DNA from: an archaeon
GTDB taxonomy: Archaea; Asgardarchaeota; Hermodarchaeia; Hermodarchaeales; Hermodarchaeaceae
Direction: 5' to 3'
Length of the DNA: 17,537 nucleotides
Assembly (NCBI GenBank): GCA_016550485.1
Contig: JABXGV010000040.1
Coordinates: 1-17,537 of the forward strand
The position numbers and the translations under genes were made by a program. Shown here one piece after another: positions 1 through 6,222 of this stretch (the stretch's first letter is position 1; each line of letters starts with the position of its first letter). Under the pieces are notes generated by a model, which worked only from the letters and a program-made list of their open reading frames with translations, was not told the origin of the DNA and ran no database searches.

Positions 1-1
1 G

Positions 2-1414
2 CTCTATGACTTGACACAGATGGATGAGGATCACCGCCGTGTGATGAGTTTACGCGTGGATTACTTCGGGGGAGCCTTCAAGAAACCGAACCTCACGATG
101 GTTTGGAACCGCGGCGAGGCGCAAGGGCTTGTCTCCTATCATGCAGGTTGTACCGAGTCCCGGGTTCTCAAGGGATTATCCGGAACAGGCAAGACAACTC
201 TAACAGTAGGCCCTCACCTGCATCAAGACGACGCATGTTTGGGGTTGCCTGTTACTAATGCCAGTGGCCGTGTTGAAAAGGTGCAGATAATTGGATTAGA
301 AGCTGCGTCTTATGCGAAGAGTGAAGGATTGACGTCAACCAGCCCTGAATGGCCTGGGCTTATGAAGTCTAGAGAACCGCGCCCTGATGGCACCCGTGAA
401 GTGGTTCTTGCCCAGAACATTGACTGTGAAGGTCTAGTGTACAAAATGGAGACGATAAGGGGACATCCGGTGCGGGTTCCGCGCCCCATTTCTGGTGAAA
501 AAATTGGCTCCCTCCAATGCACTCGCTATGAGAAGGCGGGAACCACAAATGGGAGATTCATTTTCAGGTTTGATGCCCTGAACCCCGATTGGAAGCCAGG
601 GATTGATAAGTGGCTCAGAACGGAGATGTTCTCTTTCCGACGCTTCGACATCTTCCAGCCACTCATCCGCATCGTCGATCCTGCCATAGCGGTAGCCCTG
701 GACTCAGGGTGCGAAACCATCATCACCTCAGCCATAGGTGGAAAAATTCCTGGAACTCGTGTCCGCTCCTATGCCGCGACCGATTTCATGGCGCGGGAGC
801 AAGCTCAACAAGCCCTACTGAAGCTTAAAGTCTACTCGGATATGGACCTAGGCCAATATAACGCCCCAAAGATAGAGGAAGGACATCTAGTCTTTGCTAT
901 AGTCAACTCTGGGTATGTAGGTGAATATGACTTCGGAGGCAAACAACGCCGCCGTCTCGATGACAGCGGACAACCCATCCCCAAGATTGACGAGGCTACA
1001 GGTAAACCAGCCCTAGACGGGCAGGGCAAACCAAAATATCTAGGTCTCGGTGAAAAGATTCGTGTAGAGGATACTAAGCGTTTAGTGGACCTCGTAGAGA
1101 ATCGTCGAATCAAGACATGGATACCTCACCCAGTCTTCGGTGAAGGATATCTGCTTCCCTCCCCTGCAGAGCTTGAGAAAGAGCAGGGAATGAAAGCTTA
1201 CGCTGAAAGGTTCAATCCCCTACGTTACTATACTGCTGAAGATTACCTCAAGCTATGCAAACGGGACATCCAAGAGCGGACCCAGCACCTGTCCGACCTC
1301 TTTGGAGGGCAACAAGGAGAAGAGGAACTAGAAGAAGTAATACATGTTTGGGAACGCTGCACGTTACCTACACCAAAGGAAATCAAGCGATTCTATGAGC
1401 TTCACTATGAATAA
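2..1414 (+). CDS. ATP-type phosphoenolpyruvate carboxykinase, divergent, 5'-truncated by window edge
   Basis: Converts oxaloacetate and ATP to phosphoenolpyruvate, CO2 and ADP (or the reverse) in the cytosol, linking the TCA pool to gluconeogenesis. The frame is open to the left edge, so the TTG at 11 is not a real start; compared with the E. coli enzyme (540 aa) about 190 N-terminal residues are missing. Numbering from that TTG: YFGGAFKK at 18-25 holds the metal/substrate lysines, SYHAGC at 42-47 the metal-binding histidine, GLSGTGKTTLT at 55-65 is the P-loop, and QDD at 72-74 is the kinase-2 aspartate pair. GEKIRVEDT at 347-355 aligns with the adenine-binding GKRISIKDT of E. coli, with Arg449 replaced by Lys but Thr455 kept. 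The middle part is unusual: the usual EPxPTFSxCFGxPF stretch is not recognisable and ITSAIGGKIPGTRV lies there instead, and a charged insertion sits near 318-340. The family is fairly sure; canonical activity is less so. Confidence 0.8.
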   Translation, partial: LYDLTQMDEDHRRVMSLRVDYFGGAFKKPNLTMVWNRGEAQGLVSYHAGCTESRVLKGLSGTGKTTLTVGPHLHQDDACLGLPVTNASGRVEKVQIIGLEAASYAKSEGLTSTSPEWPGLMKSREPRPDGTREVVLAQNIDCEGLVYKMETIRGHPVRVPRPISGEKIGSLQCTRYEKAGTTNGRFIFRFDALNPDWKPGIDKWLRTEMFSFRRFDIFQPLIRIVDPAIAVALDSGCETIITSAIGGKIPGTRVRSYAATDFMAREQAQQALLKLKVYSDMDLGQYNAPKIEEGHLVFAIVNSGYVGEYDFGGKQRRRLDDSGQPIPKIDEATGKPALDGQGKPKYLGLGEKIRVEDTKRLVDLVENRRIKTWIPHPVFGEGYLLPSPAELEKEQGMKAYAERFNPLRYYTAEDYLKLCKRDIQERTQHLSDLFGGQQGEEELEEVIHVWERCTLPTPKEIKRFYELHYE

Positions 1415-1468
1415 TTCAGACATGGCTAGATATGGAAGGCGGCAATAGGTAGTCTTTTTCGGTCTCTA

Positions 1469-2707
1469 GTGTGTTCTTTCATTGTGCTACTTCGTTCTGC
1501 TACAATGCTATACCTTGTCCTTCTTCTAGTAAGCAGTAGTAGTGGTGCAACCGCCTATACCCAGAACACACAGCTAGCTGGTTCAAAACAAAGCCCAATT
1601 AGCGACCAGCTCTTGTGGCAATATGCGCTACCAGCTACACCTGTTTTCGCTGAGATTAATGCCCAGGGTGATAAGATCGCAGTAGTCACCAATACAACTC
1701 CTAATCACCTTCTCCTCCTCGACGCAGGAAGAGGTTTACACCTCTGGAACTTCACACCGCCTGAGCCTCCATCGACCAATATCACCTGCTTATCACTCGC
1801 AGCAGACGGAGAATATGTAGCAATAGGAACAACAGACGGCAGTGTCTACATTCTTGAAGGAGATTCAGGTGAAATCATTCAAAACTGGAGCCTCCCAGGA
1901 ACAATTAGAGAAGTAGCACTCTCAGAGCACGGAACCTTTCTCGTCATTGCAGTAGCAGGTTTTCTGATATATGCAAATCGTCTCCAATCCACTTTTCTAT
2001 GGTCCCAGTATCTAGCTGAACCCCCTCATCATTTCAGCGCCTTAACCTTCAGTCGAATAGGCTCGTCTTTTGTTGCCGGAACGACGGATGGACACTTATA
2101 CTCTATCCAAACTGGGGACGGTGAAATCCTCTGGGAGCATACCTTTGATGCCGCTGTTAACCATCTTTCATTGACCACAGATGATAGCCTCTTATTGGCA
2201 GCCACCGAAAATACCTGTGTAATCTTCAGTTCCAATGGATTAGCCCAACAAGAATACAACCTTGAATTCGAGGCCTTCGCTCTTTCTCGTTTTGGAGAAT
2301 ATTTCGCCCTGGCCCAAAATAACCTCGTGTACATCTATTCAGACCACCAGCCACTCCCCGATTCTAATTACACCTTCCCTTCACCGATTTCAACCCTCGC
2401 TCTCCCCAGAAATGGTGAATACCTTCTCGCTGGCGATATCTCAGGAACCATCTATGTCCTCTATACGCAGGGTACTCGGTTTCTATGGAGCACAACTTTC
2501 AACGAGCCCATACTCAATTTCCTAACACCAGAAGATGAAAGCTATTTCATCCTAGTCACTCCAACGAGCGTGATGGGGTTCCTGCTGGTTAGCTGGATGG
2601 TTGGTTTCTACTCAACCCAAGCGCTAGTATTCCTCGCACTTAGCACGATTGCGCTCGTCGCCCTTGTTCTGTGGCTATTATTCCCTCGTCGGAAATTGAA
2701 ACCCTAG
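1469..2707 (+). CDS. Membrane-anchored beta-propeller (WD40/PQQ-like) protein
   Basis: Function unknown. The protein has 412 residues if it starts at GTG 1469. An N-terminal hydrophobic stretch (about residues 4-27) looks like a signal peptide or anchor. About seven repeats of 35-45 residues follow, between roughly 50 and 355, each with the pattern small/hydrophobic strand, (S/A)xxGxxxxxGxxDGxxY(I/V), then a turn; ADGEYVAIGTTDGSVYILEG and SFVAGTTDGHLYSIQTGDG are the clearest. This predicts a seven-bladed propeller. A transmembrane helix near 382-405 is followed by the positively charged tail RRKLKP. The predicted topology is propeller outside, short tail inside. No convincing Shine-Dalgarno is seen before GTG 1469 or the alternative ATG 1505, and a stop at 1427 bars earlier starts. 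No catalytic motif is visible; propellers of this kind usually bind proteins or polysaccharides. It is not obviously linked to its neighbours. Confidence 0.75.
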   Translation: MCSFIVLLRSATMLYLVLLLVSSSSGATAYTQNTQLAGSKQSPISDQLLWQYALPATPVFAEINAQGDKIAVVTNTTPNHLLLLDAGRGLHLWNFTPPEPPSTNITCLSLAADGEYVAIGTTDGSVYILEGDSGEIIQNWSLPGTIREVALSEHGTFLVIAVAGFLIYANRLQSTFLWSQYLAEPPHHFSALTFSRIGSSFVAGTTDGHLYSIQTGDGEILWEHTFDAAVNHLSLTTDDSLLLAATENTCVIFSSNGLAQQEYNLEFEAFALSRFGEYFALAQNNLVYIYSDHQPLPDSNYTFPSPISTLALPRNGEYLLAGDISGTIYVLYTQGTRFLWSTTFNEPILNFLTPEDESYFILVTPTSVMGFLLVSWMVGFYSTQALVFLALSTIALVALVLWLLFPRRKLKP

Positions 2708-2715
2708 CTTTTAAT

Positions 2716-2727
2716 GAAACTTTAACC
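2716..2727 (+). promoter_or_regulatory. Archaeal BRE/TATA-like promoter for the alpha/beta hydrolase
   Basis: GAAAC directly followed by TTTAACC resembles a purine-rich BRE plus TATA box. Initiation about 25 bp downstream would fall near 2747-2750, leaving a short leader that just includes the Shine-Dalgarno before ATG 2767. The perfect 10-bp palindrome ACCAATTGGT (2725-2734) overlaps the downstream edge and could be an operator. This was judged by eye only. Confidence 0.4.
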
Positions 2728-2754
2728 AATTGGTATTGGGACTCTATCTGCTGA

Positions 2755-2760
2755 GAGGTG
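2755..2760 (+). promoter_or_regulatory. Ribosome binding site deciding the hydrolase start
   Basis: GAGGTG lies 6 nt before ATG 2767. The GTG at 2758 opens the longest frame, but it is inside this motif, so 2767 is the likely start. Confidence 0.65.
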
Positions 2761-2766
2761 TTCATT

Positions 2767-3597
2767 ATGCCTTATGCGGAGTTATCTGATGGTAGTCGCA
2801 TGTACTACATCGAGAAGGGCAATGGCCCAGTGATTGTTTTTCAACATGGATTTCTTGGCAGTAGTTGGCTCTTCGAAGCGCAAGTGGAGTACTTTAGCCA
2901 GAAAGGCTATCATGCTATTGCCTTCGACCTTAAAGGACACGGGAACTCCGATAAACCCTTAGAGGCTAGCTATCTCCTCCCCCAGTTCGCCCAAGAACTA
3001 GATCATGCCCTCGGCCAAATCATCGGCGACGAAAAAATTGTGCTACTCGGACACAGCATGGGTGGAATGATTGCCCTCTGCTACGCGACGGACCCCACTC
3101 TAAATCCGCGACTGAAAGGCCTGATTCTTGAATCTACTGCCGCTAAACTGCAGAACCCTATTCTTGAGCAATACATAGAAGGAATACGGGCAGGTGTGCT
3201 ACAAGTCACCGACCGCGCCGCCGTAGAAAACGTCATGGTGATGCTCTGCTTCCATAAGGTCTATCAAGACGCCAATCCAGACCTAATCAGAGATTTTGTC
3301 GACCGGACCCTCACCAACGAGCAATTCGTCGGTCTGCGCACCATGGAGGCAATAGTACAACACTATGATGTAACTGATAAACTGGACGCAATCACCATCC
3401 CTACATTGCTCCTGCATGGGGAAGCAGACATATTCATTCCCCAAGCGGGCAGCGAAGAACTTCACGAAGCCATCCGTCATTCTGAAATCGTTATCTGTAA
3501 GGGGCAAATTGGGCACATGTTACAATACGAGTGCACAGATATTTATCACGCTGCCATTGAAGAACACTTACATCGAGTCGAAGGATGGACAGGCTAG
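2767..3597 (+). CDS. Alpha/beta-fold hydrolase
   Basis: A cytosolic serine hydrolase of 276 residues, the usual size for the family; the substrate cannot be read from sequence. Numbering from ATG 2767: the oxyanion-hole HGF is near residues 27-29, the nucleophile elbow GHSMGG near 95-100 carries the catalytic serine, the acid is the aspartate in GEADIFIP near 219-226, and the histidine is in GQIGHMLQ near 247-254. The catalytic triad is thus complete. A helical cap lies between the nucleophile and the acid. The overall pattern is like 3-oxoadipate enol-lactonase and carboxylesterases, so esterase, lactonase or C-C hydrolase are all possible. It appears to be transcribed alone: a promoter-like sequence lies just upstream and a 183-base gap separates it from uvrB. 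No signal peptide is seen. Confidence 0.85.
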   Translation: MPYAELSDGSRMYYIEKGNGPVIVFQHGFLGSSWLFEAQVEYFSQKGYHAIAFDLKGHGNSDKPLEASYLLPQFAQELDHALGQIIGDEKIVLLGHSMGGMIALCYATDPTLNPRLKGLILESTAAKLQNPILEQYIEGIRAGVLQVTDRAAVENVMVMLCFHKVYQDANPDLIRDFVDRTLTNEQFVGLRTMEAIVQHYDVTDKLDAITIPTLLLHGEADIFIPQAGSEELHEAIRHSEIVICKGQIGHMLQYECTDIYHAAIEEHLHRVEGWTG

Positions 3598-3766
3598 CCA
3601 AGCTCCTATAGACTAGAATTGAAGTATGCTACGGGTAGGGCTGGATACTGGGGTGAGGTGGTATTGCTGTAGTAGGTAAACACATGATGGCATGTAATTG
3701 ACTTCTTGAAGATACTTATCCTGTACTCCGCAAAAGTGATAAAGCCTCGAACTTGTTTTTGCTTCC

Positions 3767-3771
3767 GGAGG
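3767..3771 (+). promoter_or_regulatory. Ribosome binding site of uvrB
   Basis: GGAGG lies 9 nt before GTG 3781. It places the uvrB start 75 bases inside the longest open frame, which opens at 3706, and gives the typical UvrB N terminus. Confidence 0.65.
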
Positions 3772-3780
3772 CGCGAAACG

Positions 3781-5817
3781 GTGACAACAAAGTTTGAGTT
3801 GAACCCTCGGTTCACACCACGAGGCGACCAACCAAAAGCCATCAAACAGCTTGTAAAGGGCTACAAGCATGGCCACAACCAACAAGTGCTCCTCGGAGTC
3901 ACTGGCTCAGGAAAGACCTTCACTGTCGCCTCAGTGGTTGCCGCCCTCCAGAAACCCACCCTTGTCATCGCCCCGAACAAGACCCTTGCCGCCCAGCTCT
4001 GCAGCATGTTCCGGGAATACTTCCCAGGCTCCGCTGTGGAGTATTACGTCTCGTTCTACGATTACTACCAACCTGAGGCCTACTTGCCGACATCAGACAC
4101 CTACATTGAGAAGGATTCGTCGATTAATGAAGAGGTCGAGCGGATGCGGCTGGCAGCCACTGCATCATTGGCTATGCGAAAGGATGTATTGATTGTAGCA
4201 ACGGTTTCCTGTATCTTTGGAACCGGGGCTCCCAGTGCCTATCGGGGTGTAATGCTGGAGCTGACAAAGGGACAGACCATAACACGGAAGGAACTGTTCT
4301 CGCGACTAGTGCATCTTCAGTACGAACGGAACGATTTTGATTTCAGGCGCGGTACCTTCCGGGTACGGGGCGATGTGATTGAGGTCTTTCCTGCCTACGC
4401 GGACACACCTGTTCGCCTAGAGACCTTTGGCGACACGATTGAAGAGATTGTAGAAATAGCGCCGTTACACGGCACTGTGCTGGGTGAGCGGGAGCGAATA
4501 CGGATATTTCCCGCTAAGCAGTTTACCACGAACCGTGATGACATTCCTCAGATCGTCAAAGCAGTTGAGGTGGAGCTGAGAGAGCGGGTCGCTGAGCTAG
4601 AAGCGGAGGAGAAGATACTGGAGGCGGATCGCCTGCGACGCCGTGTACGCTATGACATGGAGATGTTGAGCACGGTTGGTTGGACAAGTGGTATTGAGAA
4701 CTACTCCCGCTACTTTGATGGTCGCGCTGAAGGAGAGAAGCCCTACTGCCTGCTCGACCATTTCCCAAAGGATTTCCTCCTAGTCATTGATGAGTCTCAT
4801 GTCACCATCCCCCAGCTGCGCGGAATGTACCGAGGAGACCGGGCCCGTAAGGATAACCTAGTGGACTTTGGCTTCCGTCTCCCCTCGGCCTATGATAACC
4901 GACCCCTCACCTTCGAAGAGTTCGAGCCCTACATGCGACAGGTTCTCTTCACCTCTGCAACACCTGCAGATTATGAGCGGAGACAGTCTCAACAGGTTGT
5001 GGAACAGATAATCCGGCCCACCGGGCTTGTTGACCCGTTAATCATTGTCCGCCCAACGAAGGGCCAGGTGGAGGATCTCCTTTCAGAGATTCGACAGCGG
5101 GAACAGAAGGATGAAAGGGTGCTTGTGACTACACTAACGAAGCGAATGGCAGAGGACCTCTCAGACTATTTTGTCCATGCGGGTGTGAAAGCCGAGTACC
5201 TTCACTCTGAAGTGGCTACTCTGGACCGAGTGCAGGTACTTCGGAATCTTCGGCGGGGTAAGTTTGACGTCGTCGTCGGTATCAACCTCCTCCGGGAAGG
5301 CCTCGACCTACCGGAAGTATCCCTGGTTGCGATACTCGACGCTGACAAGGAGGGCTTCTTACGCTCGGATACCAGCTTGATTCAAATTATGGGACGGGCG
5401 AGTCGGAATGTGAACGGAACAGTCATCCTCTATGCGGACCGTGTGACCGATTCCATGCAACGGGCCATCTCGGAGAATAATCGCCGACGCGAACTCCAGA
5501 TAGCGTACAACCGTGAACACGGAATTACCCCCACAACCATCATCAAGTCACTTGATGACATCGCCGAGGATGTTGAACGAGTCGCATCCGATGCTGCACC
5601 TGATGTCCGTCTCCCCCGTAACTGGCGCACCGCAGATGAAAGTGACCTTGCATTTCTAATCGTGGAGCTGCGAGAGGAAATGCTTCATGCCGCGGAGGAA
5701 CTAGAGTTTGAACGGGCTGCTGAGCTCCGGGACCTCGTCAACGAAATCGAGGCATATCTTGGACTCCGCACAACTGAAAGACCTGAGCGAAGCCGCAGAA
5801 GCAAGCGTGGAAGGTAA
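3781..5817 (+). CDS. uvrB: Excinuclease ABC subunit B
   Basis: The damage-verifying helicase-like subunit of nucleotide excision repair: it is loaded by UvrA, probes the strand with its beta-hairpin, then recruits UvrC. The length from GTG 3781 is 678 residues (E. coli 673). The N terminus runs into RFTPRGDQPKAI, typical of the family. Walker A GVTGSGKT is at 39-46; the beta-hairpin signature YYDYYQPEAYLP is conserved as FYDYYQPEAYLP near 98-109; the DESH box is at 337-340; motifs V and VI appear as GINLLREGLDLPEVS and QIMGRASRNVNG. The C-terminal UVR motif starting LREEMLHAAEELEFERAAEL (from 630) is the UvrC contact. The protein ends in a basic RRSKRGR tail. It is the first gene of the uvr cluster. 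The 183 bases upstream (3598-3780) hold no gene I can support; GAAGATACTTATC at 3708-3720 is only a weak TATA candidate. Confidence 0.97.
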   Translation: MTTKFELNPRFTPRGDQPKAIKQLVKGYKHGHNQQVLLGVTGSGKTFTVASVVAALQKPTLVIAPNKTLAAQLCSMFREYFPGSAVEYYVSFYDYYQPEAYLPTSDTYIEKDSSINEEVERMRLAATASLAMRKDVLIVATVSCIFGTGAPSAYRGVMLELTKGQTITRKELFSRLVHLQYERNDFDFRRGTFRVRGDVIEVFPAYADTPVRLETFGDTIEEIVEIAPLHGTVLGERERIRIFPAKQFTTNRDDIPQIVKAVEVELRERVAELEAEEKILEADRLRRRVRYDMEMLSTVGWTSGIENYSRYFDGRAEGEKPYCLLDHFPKDFLLVIDESHVTIPQLRGMYRGDRARKDNLVDFGFRLPSAYDNRPLTFEEFEPYMRQVLFTSATPADYERRQSQQVVEQIIRPTGLVDPLIIVRPTKGQVEDLLSEIRQREQKDERVLVTTLTKRMAEDLSDYFVHAGVKAEYLHSEVATLDRVQVLRNLRRGKFDVVVGINLLREGLDLPEVSLVAILDADKEGFLRSDTSLIQIMGRASRNVNGTVILYADRVTDSMQRAISENNRRRELQIAYNREHGITPTTIIKSLDDIAEDVERVASDAAPDVRLPRNWRTADESDLAFLIVELREEMLHAAEELEFERAAELRDLVNEIEAYLGLRTTERPERSRRSKRGR

Positions 5818-5856
5818 ATGCGAAGCTTTTTGTTCGTCTATTTGCGGGTTTCTAGT

Positions 5857-5862
5857 GGTGAT
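5857..5862 (+). promoter_or_regulatory. Candidate ribosome binding site of the small zinc-ribbon gene
   Basis: GGTGAT sits exactly 6 nt before TTG 5869, the same spacing seen at the hydrolase, uvrA and PAS-sensor starts. This favours TTG 5869 over ATG 5818, which lies directly after the uvrB stop with no clear Shine-Dalgarno. Confidence 0.4.
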
Positions 5863-5868
5863 TCCACA

Positions 5869-5994
5869 TTGTCGCCAGTCCGAGTCTGTCGCCTTTGCCG
5901 AGGAACCGGGAAGATTAGATCCAATATTCCAGGCAGTTACCAGAGAACATGTTACCGCTGCAAAGGCAAAGGGAAGATAGTAACCGACGATTGA
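5869..5994 (+). CDS. Small CxxCxGxG zinc-ribbon protein between uvrB and uvrA
   Basis: A 41-residue protein from TTG 5869, or 58 residues from ATG 5818, which is in frame with and immediately after the uvrB stop. It holds two CxxCxGxG-type half-sites, CRLCRGTGK and CYRCKGKGK, separated by about 17 residues. This is the pattern of the DnaJ cysteine-rich domain, and two half-sites together would bind one zinc ion. The rest is short and basic; no J-domain or other domain is present. Intact cysteine pairs, open frame and position inside the uvr cluster argue that it is a real gene, and I infer co-transcription with uvrB. The role is unknown: UvrA carries CxxC zinc modules of similar style (CPKCKGLGY, CEACQGGG), so a DNA- or protein-binding accessory is conceivable. 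It could also be a generic zinc ribbon there by chance, or a remnant of a larger protein. Confidence 0.6.
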   Translation: MSPVRVCRLCRGTGKIRSNIPGSYQRTCYRCKGKGKIVTDD

Positions 5995-6211
5995 GAAGAG
6001 GTAACAAAGCAGTTTAGAGCGATTTCAGGCAAGGAACCCTGAATAATAGTTTCAGTCTACTCCCAGCACCTTTGTCTGTTTGAGCTGACACGCCGTAATG
6101 GAAAAGCTGATAAATAGTAACTACGAGGATGGAGAACTCCGTCGAGGCATAGCAGGGCATATCAGAAGACCATAACAGTTATTCACACTGGACGTGACGA
6201 GGCGGCGCAAT

Positions 6212-6216
6212 AGGTG
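6212..6216 (+). promoter_or_regulatory. Candidate ribosome binding site of uvrA
   Basis: AGGTG lies 6 nt before TTG 6223, favouring that start over GTG 6214, which overlaps the motif. The 228 bases from 5995 to 6222 hold no gene I can support; GATAAATAGTA near 6108-6118 is A/T-rich and could be a weak promoter, and a short imperfect hairpin (GGAG-AA-CTCC) lies near 6130-6140. Confidence 0.4.
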
Positions 6217-6222
6217 TGTTGG

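Noticed and set aside
3598..3780. Possible small RNA or tRNA between the hydrolase and uvrB
   Set aside because: No cloverleaf, no C/D box pair and no strong hairpin could be found by eye.
3606..3885. Two overlapping minus-strand frames across the hydrolase-uvrB gap
   Set aside because: They run into uvrB on the opposite strand and have no domain or start signal.
5708..5980. 90-residue open frame on + spanning the uvrB end and the gap
   Set aside because: It overlaps uvrB out of frame and shows no domain; the CxxCxGxG motifs are in a different frame, which is the one kept.
6098..6175. 25-residue open frame (starts MEKLINSNYEDG) before uvrA
   Set aside because: Too short, no ribosome site, no recognisable motif.
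5995..6222. Possible C/D box RNA before uvrA, because of several CTGA motifs
   Set aside because: No matching RTGATGA C box was found at a suitable distance.
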